A DNA stretch of 64,000 nt from positions 62,001 through 126,000 of the forward strand of contig JAENRP010000094.1 of NCBI GenBank assembly GCA_024741835.1, written 5' to 3'. Below the pieces are notes generated by a model. It was not told the origin of the DNA and did not search any database. It saw nothing but the letters and a program-made list of their open reading frames with translations. Both the position numbers and the translations under genes were made by a program. This stretch comes from Diplocarpon mali (Eukaryota > Ascomycota > Leotiomycetes > Helotiales > Drepanopezizaceae). Below, piece after piece: positions 1 through 11,345 of the stretch (position 1 is its first letter; each line of letters starts with the position of its first letter).

Positions 1-329
1 GCTTCGAGTTCCTTGATTTTTAAGGCAGATTTCACTCTTAGGCCGGGACCGCAAGTAAAGGGAATTACCACTAGATTTCTCTTTGCCTCTTTAATAACCT
101 TTAAAGCCTTCGAATGTTCTTGCACTAGGCTTTTAAGATCTTTAGTAAAGGAGGAGTTAGGCTCTTTTTCCTTTTCTATTGCCTCAATAGTCCTTTCGCT
201 AAGGTCTGATTTTAAGGCAAAGGCTAAGAAGTCTTCGAATTGAGCGTATATTATAGGATCACGCTTATCAATCCTAAAATGCTTGATAATCTTGTTTCGA
301 AGGCTAGTAGGCAATCCAAGTAAGAATAG
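1..329 (-). pseudogene. Ty3/gypsy gag, C-terminal part (Ty3-H copy 1)
   Basis: Minus-strand translation gives a gag-like helical protein. It includes GRLFLLGLPTSLRNKIIKHF followed by a Lys/Glu-rich stretch, and matches the capsid C-terminal layout of fungal Ty3 gag proteins with a W/LxxGLP motif. The frame continues from the pieces at 1573-1985 and 9558-9794 once TRIM1 and Ty3-A are removed. The downstream part and pol lie left of the window. Gag would form the particle that packages element RNA. One 23-bp palindromic motif (34-56) is read in frame as TCGPGLRV. The family assignment rests on pattern recall, not a search. The same gag is present at 37412-38600. Confidence 0.7.
34..56. repeat. 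23-bp palindromic motif, in frame in gag
   Basis: Reads ACT at the left end and AGT at the right, with GC-rich inner arms. On the minus strand it encodes TCGPGLRV in the gag frame. It belongs to the dispersed family described under findings. Confidence 0.75.
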
Positions 330-334
330 GCGTC

Positions 335-566
335 TGTGACGGTTGTCACCTGATTAGGGATCACGTGCTTCGATCACCTGATTAGGGATCATGTGCTTCG
401 ATCACCTGATTGGGCGTGCGCTTAGACTAGCGCCCTCGCTTAGCGCACACACATATATATACTATAGATTCTTCGTACCTTGGAGCTTCCCTCCTTAATT
501 GAATATTCTAAGGATGAATCGGGCCCCTTGTATTGCGCTATACTGTATTATGCTTGTGCCGTCACA
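335..566 (+). repeat. TRIM1 left LTR (232 bp)
   Basis: Starts TGTGACGG and ends GCCGTCACA. It contains an extra tandem copy of a 28-bp unit beginning ATCACCTGATTAGGG compared with the right LTR, which accounts exactly for the 28-bp length difference. Confidence 0.9.
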
Positions 567-1363
567 TTATATTCAATTCCTCAGTCTTTAAATGCAGACT
601 GTAGTATACGTACGTACGTTTGTTTGTTTGTTTGATACGTTTGTCTATAATATGTTTGGATCGGTGAATAAGTCGTTGACCTCTGTTCCGATCACCTACG
701 TTTGTTCGTTCGTTCGTTTGCCCCTTAATACTCGAATACGCCTCCTTCTCCTGCTTCGACCTACTCTTGCTCGAATCGCCCTACTCAAGCAAACAAACCT
801 TTTTCACTTTAAACCGACTTCCTTTTACGCCAGCTCGAATACGCCATACTTCGAGCACTACTATTACTACGCTACCCTCTTGGCTGCTATAGCCTCTCTA
901 TTCGAATACGTCATACTTCGAATACTCTACCTTACGATTCGTCAGCTACTACAGCTTCTTCTTTTCGAATCGACCTCCTTCGAAAAAATCTTTTATACGA
1001 CTTCTTCTTCTTCGGCATCTTCGGAAGCTGTATCGACCTCGACTTAGGCCGTCACCCCTGAGCTACCTTTACCTCTACGGCATGCCGACCTCCTTGCCGT
1101 ACAACGGCTCTTTAGCATTTGTTTTTCGCAATAAACCTTAGGATTTTTCGACTGGGGGGCATAAGGGCTATATAAATGGGGGTTATACAGGCCAGCTGGC
1201 ACGGCAGCTGCAAGAGGATCCGGACATATGGGCTGAAGTATACTAGCGCTATAAAGTGTATAGGAAGGTATATGGATCTGCGATCCGGATAAAGGACCTG
1301 GGAATGACCTTTGGGAGTTCTTTAAGAAAGCTGGAGGCCAGTTTTTTTCAAAGGGGGGGATGA
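567..1363 (+). other. TRIM1 internal region
   Basis: There is no canonical TGG primer-binding site after the left LTR. TTTG and TTCG tetranucleotide runs lie at about 622-632 and 700-718. An open frame at 592-1047 is low-complexity and has no recognisable domain, so I do not call it a gene. The last 220 bp hold the gag-like C-terminal remnant and the polypurine tract at about 1351-1363. Confidence 0.6.
1351..1363 (+). promoter_or_regulatory. TRIM1 polypurine tract
   Basis: A run of seven G followed by ATGA abuts the right LTR at 1364. This is the expected position of the primer for plus-strand DNA synthesis in LTR retrotransposons. Confidence 0.75.
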
Positions 1364-1567
1364 TGTGACGGTTGTCACCTGATTAGGGATCACGTGCTTC
1401 GATCACCTGATTGGGCGTGCGCTTAGACTAGCGCCCTCGCTTAGCGCACACATATATATATACCGTAGATTCTTCGTACCTTGGAGCTTCCCTCCTTAAT
1501 TGAATATTCTAAGGATGAATCGGGCCCCTTGTATTGCGCTGTGCTGTATTATGCTTGTGCCGTCACA
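1364..1567 (+). repeat. TRIM1 right LTR (204 bp)
   Basis: Nearly identical to the left LTR except for one missing 28-bp unit and a few transitions. The high identity indicates a fairly recent insertion. Confidence 0.9.
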
Positions 1568-1572
1568 GCGTC

Positions 1573-1985
1573 CTCTTTCAACTTCACTAAGAATCTTCTA
1601 GTCGATTAAGGTATTTAACACTCAAGTGAAGGTCCGATAGTAGTTTTTAAGTTCCTTAGGAGTGCGAGTAATAAGAACAAACTCCTTTAGAAAGGCCAGA
1701 GTGTCGCGAATCTGCTGTCTATCAAATTCCCGGAATTCAGACTTAAGAGCCTTAATAAGTAGTTCCTAGGACTCGCGAAGCTTCTACTTAAGCAGAGATT
1801 TGATAATATCTTTGCTAGTTTGGTCGCAATAGCAGGGAAGTCGATTGATCATCTTATTATATCCAATGCCGAAATTATAATAAGTCTCTTTGTATTATTT
1901 AAGGAAATCAGTAATATTAGCTCTAGTGAAATAAGGAGCGCTAGGGGAACTAGGAAGGGGAAAATGATTAGTAATGGCTTTGAAG
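1573..1985 (-). pseudogene. Ty3/gypsy gag, middle part (Ty3-H copy 1)
   Basis: Minus-strand translation starts APYFTRANITDFLKQYKETY (Gln codon read as stop in the DNA). It continues through a helical region with FREFDRQQIRDTLAFLKEF. This is the N-terminal capsid pattern of fungal Ty3 gag proteins, of the APYF-G-x-NIT-x-FLE type. Stops are TAA or TAG at Gln positions. The piece is bounded by the TRIM1 duplication on the left and the Ty3-A duplication on the right. It joins in frame to the flanking pieces and is collinear with 37495-37910. Confidence 0.75.
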
Positions 1986-1990
1986 GCAGC

Positions 1991-2125
1991 TGTAGAGTGC
2001 TAGTCCGGAATAGGCTAGAGTAGAGCACGTGGGCACTAGTGCAAGGGGGATAAAACTCATAGCTGTACCATACCTAATATAACAACCTTTTTCCCCTTTT
2101 CTAAGGTATTACCACCCTTACGTTT
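1991..2125 (+). repeat. Ty3-A 5' LTR (135 bp)
   Basis: Starts TGTAGAGTGCTAG and ends CCCTTACGTTT. It matches 9418-9552 along its whole length with transitions only. Confidence 0.9.
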
Positions 2126-2149
2126 AGTAACTTACGCAAGGAGGCGTAG

Positions 2150-4900
2150 CAAGCTTTCTTATCTCTATTCGATCAAGTGGATTAGTACTTGGACCCCCTT
2201 TTAAAACTAAGTTAAGACTCGAAGAAGGCCGGAGGCACGTCCGATACCCCTGCCCTTTGCATACTCGAAGATTCAGCAACTAATACGCGAGAATAAGCAA
2301 TTGAAGAGGAACTTCTATAAGAGCAAGAAAAAGGGAATAATACAATTAGCATAGGAGTATAATAAGCAAGAGTCTTGCCCTAGAGCTCTCCCTTAACAGG
2401 CGTCATCGACTCTGCAGCTGGAAAATTCTGCACATCTACCCGAACCTCGTAAGGAAGGAGCAGATAACCAACACTCTACCTTAGGACTACTCGTTCCTTC
2501 CTCCTTAATAGAACTACTAAAGCTCTTAACAAGTCCTAGCCACTTAGAAACCTTACAAAAGGTCTAGAGGGACTACGAAGAGAGTATATATAATAATAAT
2601 ACTTTTCCACTCTAAAGGCACCAAGGCCGCTGGAGAAGCATCTCCCTAATAGACTTATCTAACTTAGACCTAAGCACGCCTCTATTCTCCCCTACTATTA
2701 TATAAGGAGACTTATAGCATAAGGAGAGTGTCTTGCCTCCGTTTTACCCTTTAAATAAGGATTTCCTTAAGGCTACTACTAAATAAAGGAACACTTACTA
2801 CTCCTCTCTCCCCGGCCTACTTCAACTAAGCTAGATACAATAGCTGCCTCTTGCAGCTATATGCTTTCAAAAGATGCCGAAGTTTAAGAGATGCAAGGAT
2901 TATAATAGAGAAATGCTAGTAGAGCTATAGCTCGATAGGCTCGACTACGATTTTAAAGTCGACGGCCAGTTCCTACTACCTCCTGCCATCTACTTAAGAG
3001 CTATCTCCATCCTACTTAAGGGAGAGGCCTCTTGCTGCTTTAGATCCAATTAGCGAATGAAGAGCATTATAGCCAATAGGATTACTGCTATTAAAGAAGA
3101 TAGGCAAGAGGTAATCGAGTGGCTAAAGACTCAGTTCCTAAATGAGGATGATCCTATAAAGGAATTAGATATTATAACCGAAGTAGCAAATCTTTAGCAA
3201 GGCCTCTTAAAGAACTTAGCCTCCTACTACTAGAGGACTGCCGCTTTGCTAAAGAAGACTAGCGGCAAGGATCTTAATAGGAATGTCCCCTTATCCCCTA
3301 TGCCTTTATAGAAGGACTTAGACTAGTATATTCTTAAGTCTATTATATCGGCCTTTGTATAAGGAGTATATGATAATAAGCTCAGATCTTACGCCTTAAG
3401 CAATAATGTCCTACTGCTTCTATGCCTCTAAAGGGCCTATAATACCCTTTGCTTATTATAATCTGCTCTTAAGGCCTAGGAGAAAATCGAGGCGAAGATT
3501 AAGAAGCAATAATACTATAAGCGCTTAGAATCCTATATAAAGAACTGTTTAAGGGTCTTAGTTTAATCTGCCCTAGCCTCTTTAGATAATAGGAATTATG
3601 CTCCTATTGCTAGAGAAGACATTAGAAGATAATGCTTAGCACTAGCTGTAATAATAAGAGGTTATCAACCTCCTTTGGTCTTTAAGCCTAGGCCATTAAC
3701 CACTACTTGAAAGAGCCCAGCCGTCCTTTAGTAAGGACCGCCTCTAACCTACCTAGTTTAAGGAGGGCGTCCTAAGCATAATGCTTAGAACTAGTAAAAC
3801 GACTATCGAAACCCTTAGAGAAGGGTAATACTAAACTAGAATATAGAATGGAGGGAGGCATCGAACTATAATAGTATAGCACCTCTCTACTAGTAGTACT
3901 CTTTAAAACCGGCCTCCGACTCGTCTAACCCTTTTATCAACCGATTAAGGATATAGATTAGAACTAAGGATAGGCCTCTATATATCGAGTATAAGGAGTA
4001 TAGTCACTATAAGGATAAGTGCACCCGGCCGCCCTTAACCTTTTAGGAAAAGGCCTACCTTAAGTCAATTGTCTTCCTTAAGTCTGCTGCCTTAGTTTAT
4101 TATATCAAGATCTATGCAAAAGAAGGATAGTACTATAATTATAAGAGGTATGCCGATAGTAGTCGCTCCGCAGCGCTTATACCTGCCTCTATTAGAATAG
4201 ATCTTAAAATAAGAATATTATTAAAAGAATTTAATAGATCGCAAAGAGCGGTAGTAGAGGATGTTAATAAACCTACTATAGTCTTTAACTTAGTAGAGGT
4301 AAGAGGTATTAAATATTATAATACTATATATAATACTAAAGAAGATATACCTCCTTAAGCCACCTCCTTCTTAGCAGATAGGAAAGGGGTTTAGAAGAGA
4401 GTACGAATAGCTAGTTTATTAGACGATATTACTTAGGCGGAACCTAGGAGATAACCTTAAGGGAAGCAAGCTAGCGTAGACCCTATTAGAAAGAAGAGGG
4501 CAACCTTTAAGGAGAAGAAGCTACGCCATTTATAAGAGATCGTTAGGCAAAAGGGCGATAGCCCTATTAACTATATTAAACTAGTAAAAGGATTTGAAAT
4601 CTTAATGAATTTGCTAGATCTATTTCAACTATCCCCGGAAGTATTAAAGCAATTTCGCAATCTCTTTATCTATCGGAACTAGAAGAGGTAGAAGAAGGCT
4701 ACTTTCTTAGGAGTAGCACCTAAGGGCACCGAGCCCCCCTTACTATTAGCCACCTAGTCGAACCTTACGAAGCTCCTACCTAGCGTATACCTTAATAAGA
4801 AGGCTTAGAAAGTACCTATATTAATTAGAGTAAAAGAGGAGGAGGAAGAAATAGTAGTAGATTTGCCTATTAGTATAAGTACTATTAATTAAGGCAGTGA
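2150..4900 (+). pseudogene. Ty3-A gag
   Basis: A plus-strand frame follows a helical gag-like protein, for example KFKRCKDYNREMLVEL near 2880, LKTQFLNEDDPIKELDI near 3125-3175 and SYALSNNVLLLLCL near 3390. Stops are TAG or TAA at Gln-like positions. A zinc knuckle can be read at 3981-4022 with spacing C-x2-C-x4-H-x4-C. The first two Cys are now Tyr (TAT) while His (CAC) and the last Cys (TGC) survive. TGT to TAT is the TpG to TpA change expected of RIP. The start codon was not identified. Gag would bind and package the element RNA. Confidence 0.7.
3981..4022 (+). other. RIP-damaged gag zinc knuckle of Ty3-A
   Basis: The codons read Y-I-E-Y-K-E-Y-S-H-Y-K-D-K-C. The two leading Tyr occupy the Cys positions of a CCHC knuckle. 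Confidence 0.7.
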
Positions 4901-5299
4901 CATTTTACTTACTTCTTAAAGACTTAAGAAGGCTCTCAATCTAATAGAGCGTTCCTTTAATTTAAAAGGCTACTTAAAGGTAACCTATAGTACTATAGAT
5001 AAAGAGATATATGACTTGATTAGCTATATATCGTTCGAGATTAGAGTTTAAAGCATCTAGCGAAAGGTGGACTCCTTTTTAAGATTAAATAGCCCTTTAA
5101 AGAAGACTAAGCTATCTCTCCTTTTAGGTCTACCTTAGCTGTATATAGTTAACGCAAAGCTGAATATCTAAAAGAGCGAAATCACTATTAAAGGGAATAT
5201 ACTAAAGGAGAAACCGGTTATTATCATAGGACTGCAATTCACCTTTAGCCTAGGCCTAAACTTGTTGCTTTATCTAAAAGAAAAGCCTTAGAAAACACC

Positions 5300-8200
5300 C
5301 TTAGAGAACCTAATAGTGCGGCTCGCGCCCGAAGACTCTAATATCTCTACGATAGATTCCGAAAGCAATAGCAGCTCTGAAAGCGATACTGAGTCCGAGG
5401 ATGAATAGGATTTTTAGATCACTGGCGACGCCCTAGGAAGGCGTTAAACTTAGCTATAGTAAGGAGCTGCCTCTCACTCTGGGTAGTCGATCTACTAGCT
5501 CTAAAGGAGATAAAGGAAGTAGAAGATCACTCTAAGACTAAGGAGGGATAGAGATAGACATCTACGCTAGCTTTAGAAGCTCTATTCAAACTAGTAAAAG
5601 GATAAGGCATAATAGGAAGGAGGAGTGCCGAGTCTTCGCATAACTAAAGGGAAGAATTAGGACCTAAGAGCAGAAGAATCCAACTCGAAAGCTCGTAGAA
5701 GCCATTTGCACAATTATATTCATCGCTTTTAATAAGCTATAATAATAAGGAGACCTTTATACCTAGCTTCCCTACTGATCGGCGAGTAAAAAGGCTCCTA
5801 ATAGAATAGCCTCTTAAGAGCGACCTAGAGGAATAGCTAGGAGGCTGTAAAATGACCTTTAGGCCTGGTATTCCTAAGAACCGATTAAGAGAGGTCTAGC
5901 AGCTTTTATATACTTATAGAGCGGTTAACTCTAATGGCCTTACCGATATTCCCTATACTAACCTCTATACCTATTAAGCCCGAATCCTGGCAGATGCTAT
6001 TCTAATAGCTAATAATACTATAAAGAGGTATAACCCTCGCAAGCTAGTATAACTAAATAAGACGATTATTAAAGGAATAGACTATAGAATATTTAAAAGC
6101 ACCTTTCTTACTAATAACCGACTTTCTAACTGGAACTCTTACCTATACCTAGTCGAGAAGAGCTTAGAGAGCAAAGCGTCTATAGGAGAATATAGGATCA
6201 CCTTCGACTACTCTAGAATTAAGGAGATTATACCAGGTTGTATAATAATCAGTTTGTTTAAATACTTTAATTATCTAAATAACCCTTAGCACTAGCTATT
6301 TATATAGCTAGATCTGAAGCACGCGTACTAGTCAGTTAACTTAGACTTAGATCATTGCTATTTCTACGCCTTTTCTATACTTAATTATTGCTAGTTGCAA
6401 CTTATAAGGATGCCGTAAGGAGCTGCCTTATCTGCATTTTCTATAAATGAACTTATAAAGCTTGTTTTTAGTCCTATCCCTATATCTGAGAGAGCTATTG
6501 CTAAGGGTAGGGATAATTCTAAGCCTTCTCTATTCTCTCCTATCTTCGCAAATGGCTATATTAGCTTATAGCGCCTAATATTCTATATGGATAATATCTT
6601 TAAGGGTTTTCCCGATTTTAAGGTGGCGTTTGCTTTCCTATACGATCACCTCCTCCTTAGGCTCTTATAGTCTAGGCTAAAGCTATTATTTAAAAAGTGC
6701 CTCCTTTTTATAACTGAAGTGCTAGTCTTAGGCATCCGATATAGAGTAAGAGGTAAGACTATTATAAAACTAAAGAGATTGGAAAACATTAAGCTCTAGC
6801 TAATACCTTAGAATGCGATAAAGGTACGAAGATTCTTAAGTACTATATAAATCACCTGGAATTGGACTAAGAACTTCGTAGAGATAGCAAGGCCTTTAAA
6901 CCGCCTAATAGGAGCAGTGGAATAAAGGTAGTCAAAAGCAGAGGCCCTCTCCTTCTTACTACTTAAGGAGTATTACTCTATAGTTATTAAATAATCTGGC
7001 TATATACTATTAGAGCTAGTCTTTATATATACTAACGTAAGTGGCTACGCAAGAGGGTGCTATATCACCTAATTTCAAGCTAAGGAATCTGCCGCAGTAT
7101 TAATACTTTTTAATAGTTTTACCTTTTCTTATACCTAAAGGTAGTATAGCACTTATAAACGAGAGCTTCTGACTATTATTAAGTTCTGCTAAAAATATCA
7201 CCATTTCCTTAAAGGAGAGAAGACTAGTATAATCTATACTAACTATCAGCTACTTACCTTTTTCTTAAGTTCAAACTCTATATAGGAAGGAATCTATACT
7301 AGGTAGGCAGCAGAGCTGCGCCTCCTTAATATTATAATCACTTATATTAAAGGCAAAAGGAATAAGGTCGCAGATGCGCTATTAAGAACCATCTTTCTAA
7401 AAGATAATTATAATAAGAGAGACTACTTAAGATATAGATATATATATATAGTAGTAGATCGGGATAGCACTTAAGTTTGGAAAGATAGGAAGGAGGGTTA
7501 TAAACAGCTGCTTAAAGATATCGCCAACCTATTAATTAAAACTGAATACTTAAAGATAAAAGCTATGCAAAAGATGCTCTACCCTTTAAAGATTCTAAGA
7601 TATATAAGAGGCTAAGAAGAGGATATATCATTTATAGCAGCTCTCTGCCAGGTTGTAGGAGCAGAGTTAAATATTAGCCTCTAACTTATGTCTCCCTTTT
7701 TAAGAATCCCAGCTAAACTGGCTACAACTCCTAATATTACCTATCTACTAGCAAATGCCGACCTAACGACAGATGCCAAGATATAGGAAGCTTTATAGGC
7801 CTTTTTATAATGCCCTTAATATAGTGCAGTAATAAAATATCTTTTACACTAGGAGTTTCCTAATAGAATAGATTGAGTAAGGAAAAGGAGCCTTTAGCAA
7901 AAGAGCCTTAAATACAAGTAGGAGGACAACGCCCTTTAGTACTACTAAAGAGGAAAATATAAGTCTTGCTTAGTCCTAGGATAAATTTCTAACGCTCTAT
8001 TTGCTGCATACAATAAAGGAGGCCATTTCGCTTCTACCACTACCCTTAGGAAGCTAAGGAACGTATACTAGCCTTTTATAATAAAGGACGTCTCCTTATA
8101 TATCTTAAGGTATATTTAATACTTAAAATACGGACCTGCTTAAAGATCACAGCCTCTCTCTAAGGTAGTAGTCTTAGGACCGATGGAGCTTCTCGGCGCC

Positions 8201-9130
8201 GACTTCTGCGGACCTTTTCCCAAAGTGCCAGAAGAATATAAGTATATTTTAATAGTTATTGACTACTTTTCCCGGTTTATCTAAGCGTTCCTATGCCTTA
8301 CGCCTAGCTCTACTTATATTATCTAGAGCTTAGAAAGGCTATTTCAAATCGAAGGCGTTCCTATCGGCTTCTATATCGACCCTAGTAGCCATTTCAGAAA
8401 GCAGGTACGCTAGTTCATCGGGAAGCGTAGGATCCTATAGACTAACTCCCTATCGGCCTTTAAGAAGAGTATAGGCATAGTAGAGAAGGCAGTTGATATT
8501 TTCTAATAAGCTATGGCTAAATCTTAAGGCTTATTTAAAGAGAAACTGCAAAGGGTACTATTCGAAGTAAACGCTAGAGAGATCTCCTTCTTAGGGTACT
8601 CCCCTTTCAACATCTATCGAGGACATCAGCCTAAGGCCTTAGTCGATTTAGCGTTCCCTACTTATTACGCGCATATAATCCACTAAACTCTTACCGACCA
8701 AGGGTTCCCCGAAGCCTTATAAGGAGCTGATTCGCAATTATACAAAGCATAGAGCAACGCTGTTCTTAAGCATATTATAACGTAAGAAGTTATCTAAGAT
8801 AAGGTTAGGGCGCTATTAAAGTATAAAAGGAATAAGCTTTATAAGAAGTATATCGCTCGGTTTACTAAGAAAGAGAAGAGCTTCCTTCTTAGCTCTATAG
8901 TAATGCTATACGACGCAAAGGCTTCTAGCTAGAAACTTCGACCTTTCTAAAGGGGACCATTCCGAATCACGAAAGAAGGAAGGGAGCATAGGAAGTTGTA
9001 CTAGCTCGAATAGATCAGTGGTATACCTATCGCAAGGCACTTTTATATCGATTAGCTAAAGCCCTTTTACCTCCGAACTTCCTACCTCATCTTAGGATAG
9101 GAAGAGCGTATTCTAGTATATTAGAACTTA
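5300..9130 (+). pseudogene. Ty3-A pol (RT, RNase H, integrase)
   Basis: An acidic Ser/Glu linker (5340-5410) precedes the polymerase. RT is at about 5840-6800 and shows DLKHAY near 6315, a MP-x-GAALSAFSINEL block near 6410, and the active site YMDN at 6584-6595 where YMDD is expected. RNase H is at about 6950-7400 (NVSGYARG, STYKRELLTIIKF, NKVADALLRT). Integrase is at about 7990-8560: a HHCC-type region in which the first His and the Cys pair have become Tyr, then GADFCGPFP, a second Asp in FYIDPSSHF, and EKAVDIF for the Glu. A C-terminal segment ends LKPFYLRTSYL near 9070. Many TAG/TAA stops make it non-functional. Confidence 0.88.
6584..6595 (+). other. RT active site YMDD changed to YMDN
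   Basis: TAT ATG GAT AAT. The second Asp codon GAT has become AAT, and the changed G followed a T, so this is a TpG to TpA event. Confidence 0.85.
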
Positions 9131-9417
9131 TAAGCTGGTAAATCAGTTTATTCCTTGCCTCTAGAGATCAGAAGAACTAGGCAAGAGAAGGAGGAACGAA
9201 GAGGGATAGTCTCTAGGGTTTGGAACTCCTAGAGCTCTTGCTAAGAAGGCTAAAGGCAAAGATCTAAGAATACCATAAGCTTGCGATTGCTAGCCTAATG
9301 AAGCAATAGGAGAAGGAAGCGAGTATTTCTATAGATCTGCAGAACTAGGGGAGTATAATAGGTATATATATATAAACTTGCAATAGCTCGAGGGGCTCTT
9401 GTTCTTATTATAGGGCT

Positions 9418-9552
9418 TGTGGAGTGCTAGTCTGAAATAGGCTAGAGTAGAGCATATGGGCACTAGTGCAGGGGGGATAAAACTCATAGCTGTACCATAC
9501 CTAATACAATAACCTTTTTCCCCTTTTCTAAGGTATTACTACCCTTACGTTT
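9418..9552 (+). repeat. Ty3-A 3' LTR (135 bp)
   Basis: Pairs with 1991-2125. It is followed directly by the GCAGC duplication at 9553-9557. Confidence 0.9.
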
Positions 9553-9557
9553 GCAGC

Positions 9558-9794
9558 CCTTATCGCTTTATTCGTTTCAGTAGGAGGGGAGCCAGGTCGA
9601 ATACAGGGCCTAAGGTGTTCTAAGGAGTTTTCAGAATCCGAGTTAATCTTAGAGTGACTAGGGCGAGCTTGAAAAGATTCGAGCAAAGGGTCGGAAGGAG
9701 GTTCAAAATTGATATTTTTAGTATTTTCAAGTATCGATATTAAAAAAATAAGTATAGTTGTCGAAGGGGAAGATAAAGAACTCGAGTTATACAA
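9558..9794 (-). pseudogene. Ty3/gypsy gag, N-terminal part (Ty3-H copy 1)
   Basis: A minus-strand frame opens with an ATG at 9794-9792 and reads MYNSSSLSSPSTTILIFLIS. It continues through a Ser/Pro-rich leader with PSHSKINSDSENSLEHL to the Ty3-A insertion point, then into APYFTRANIT at 1985 downward. The start is tentative, because the frame stays open a little further upstream. This disordered Ser/Pro-rich start before the capsid fold is common in fungal Ty3 gag. It is unusually free of stops here; the copy at 37920-38160 is more damaged. Confidence 0.6.
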
Positions 9795-10440
9795 GATTGC
9801 ATTTTTATATTCCTACTTGCGGGCCTGGCCTAGGAGTGAAAATCCGGCTTCTGCTAAAAGTTTATTTATACTTTGCTAAGACTTCTTTAGTAGGTGCAAA
9901 GTAATAAATAAGGGTATTGCAATCACTAGTAGTAAGAAAAGGTTTATCGAATTAAAAACTAATTTCTAAGATAAAGTTTCTAAGAAAGATTTATCTTAGC
10001 TTTTAGGACAATTCCTATTAGTTCTTAAAATCAGTGTATTCTAAGGGTTGTTTCTAAAGTAAAGAATAGAGTTCTATCGAGTAGAGGCGGCTAAAGTATT
10101 TAATTTAGCTTTTTAAGAAAACTAAGGAGATACTCCCGATTAGAGCTTTCGTTTAGTATTATATAAATACTTGAAACTGCTATTATTTGAAGTAGCTATA
10201 ATGGCTAATTAAACTTCTTCGTATTAGAGAGGCTGGAAACCCGACAATTGTACCAATAAGCTAACAATTTAAGCTTTTTAAATCAGAGGTAGGAGAGGCA
10301 GAATAGGGGCCGAAATGGGAAAATCTGAGGTTATTAATAGTAAAGAGTAGCAATCGACAGTTCCAAATAACTGAGTGATTGCAAGGTCGATAATAGAGGA
10401 ATGACAACCGATAGTTATAAATAACTAAATGATTGTAGAT
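9795..10440 (-). other. Ty3-H copy 1 leader between LTR and gag
   Basis: Non-coding, collinear with 38160-38732. It contains one 23-bp palindromic motif (9815-9837), not in the gag frame. Near 10345-10440 there is an imperfect duplication of a segment carrying TAACTGAGTGATTG, present once in copy 2. Confidence 0.6.
9815..9837. repeat. 23-bp palindromic motif (gag leader)
   Basis: Left arm ACTTGCGGGCC, centre T, right arm GGCCTAGGAGT. Homologous in position to 38168-38190, so it was present before the two element copies separated. Confidence 0.75.
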
Positions 10441-10800
10441 TTAGGAGGGGTTTTCGAAGGGTTAATCTCTTATTTGCGAACTAAGAGAATCAAGAGGAGA
10501 AGTCGTATAAAGACGAAATCTCAAAGGAATCGTCCCTGCGTAGGTCACTAATATAAGAGGGAGTAGGAACAACACCTAAGAATAGGCCTAAGGGAAGACT
10601 AAAGATAAAGAGGGAGGAAGCACTATAAGCGGGCTCTCCGAAGATAAGAACTAAGACAATTCACTAGTTAGGGGTAGAATAAGTAGTTGGTATTACGCGC
10701 TGTCTCTAAGTATAACAGTAGTCCTATATATACCCCTTTCTTAGTCCTTATCCAACCATATGACCTATGTCACGAGATCCTCCACTTCCAGGTCTTTATA
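10441..10800 (-). repeat. Ty3-H copy 1 5' LTR (about 360 bp)
   Basis: Collinear with 38733-39085. On the minus strand it starts with a RIP-altered TGTAGAGACCTGG (here TATAAAGACCTGG) at 10800. The inner boundary is approximate. The other LTR lies outside the window. It inserted into Copia-A gag, whose sequence resumes at 10801. Confidence 0.7.
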
Positions 10801-11041
10801 CTAACTCGGATTAATCTTCACTGCGACTAAGTCTAAAAAGTCAATCACTCCTAGTCTCCCTTTGATCTTAGGAAGACTGTATTGCTCTGCTAGGCGGTAC
10901 GCCTCCTGCTACTCCCGGATCTACTACTAAGTATTAGTTCTCCTAGTCTTGCCTCAGCGTAGTACGTCGCAGTACTAGAGCCTCGTTTGAGACTGAATAG
11001 CCTTATCGGAAGGCGTAATATCACGCTTCAAAATGGATACT
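10801..11041 (-). pseudogene. Copia-A gag, distal fragment
   Basis: Collinear with Copia-C 48726-48972. The fragment ends at the AGGCC target site of Copia-B (11042-11046). It is part of the basic, coiled region upstream of the zinc knuckle. It is less damaged by TpA conversion than the Copia-C copy. Confidence 0.75.
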
Positions 11042-11046
11042 AGGCC

Positions 11047-11345
11047 TATAGGTTCTATACTGGTAATCGATATTCACGTGAATATAGTTAAGTACTTATT
11101 ATTAAAAAGAATCTATTATAATATCTGTCTATCTTTATATAACCGAGATAGTACCTTTATACCTATAAATGTCCTCCCTCCTATAGTCCCTCCTAGCCGC
11201 ATATAGATATCCTTCCGAAGTCCTCTGGCTAAACAGCCGTCCGAAATATATACGAAACTCCTTATATTGCATATAGTATAGCTATGTAGGATAACCTTAG
11301 GAATAAGGGCAGCTTGCCTCCTGCATAGGAATCTGCGTACTAATA
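11047..11345 (-). repeat. Copia-B 3' LTR (299 bp)
   Basis: Matches 18942-19240 over its full length. Both ends are RIP-altered: TATAGG for TGTAGG, and CTAATA for CCAACA. Confidence 0.9.

Larger units (their letters stand above)
335..1567 (+). mobile_element. TRIM1, non-autonomous LTR retrotransposon (1,233 bp)
   Basis: Two direct LTRs (335-566 and 1364-1567) begin TGTGACGG and end CCGTCACA. They are flanked by a perfect 5-bp duplication GCGTC (330-334 and 1568-1572). A G-rich polypurine tract sits just left of the right LTR, which fixes the plus orientation. The internal 797 bp has no reverse transcriptase or integrase. The only protein-like trace is a short frame ending DLWEFFKKAGGQFFSKGG before a stop at the polypurine tract. 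The empty site is visible in Ty3-H copy 2 near 37486-37495. CpA and TpG are common here, unlike the host element, so insertion probably postdates most RIP. Confidence 0.9.
1991..9552 (+). mobile_element. Ty3-A, full-length Ty3/gypsy element (7,562 bp)
   Basis: 135-bp LTRs at 1991-2125 and 9418-9552 differ only by transitions. The element is flanked by the 5-bp duplication GCAGC (1986-1990 and 9553-9557). Removing it restores gag of Ty3-H copy 1, and the uninterrupted site is seen near 37910. The internal order gag, reverse transcriptase, RNase H, integrase defines Ty3/gypsy (Metaviridae). The LTR ends (TG at the left, TTT at the right) are set by the duplication, not by a canonical CA. I see no standard tRNA 3'-end primer site after the left LTR. 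All genes are broken by RIP. Confidence 0.92.

Noticed and set aside
592..1047. 151-codon plus-strand frame inside TRIM1
   Set aside because: Low-complexity translation with TTTG/TTCG repeat origin, no domain, and within a non-autonomous element.
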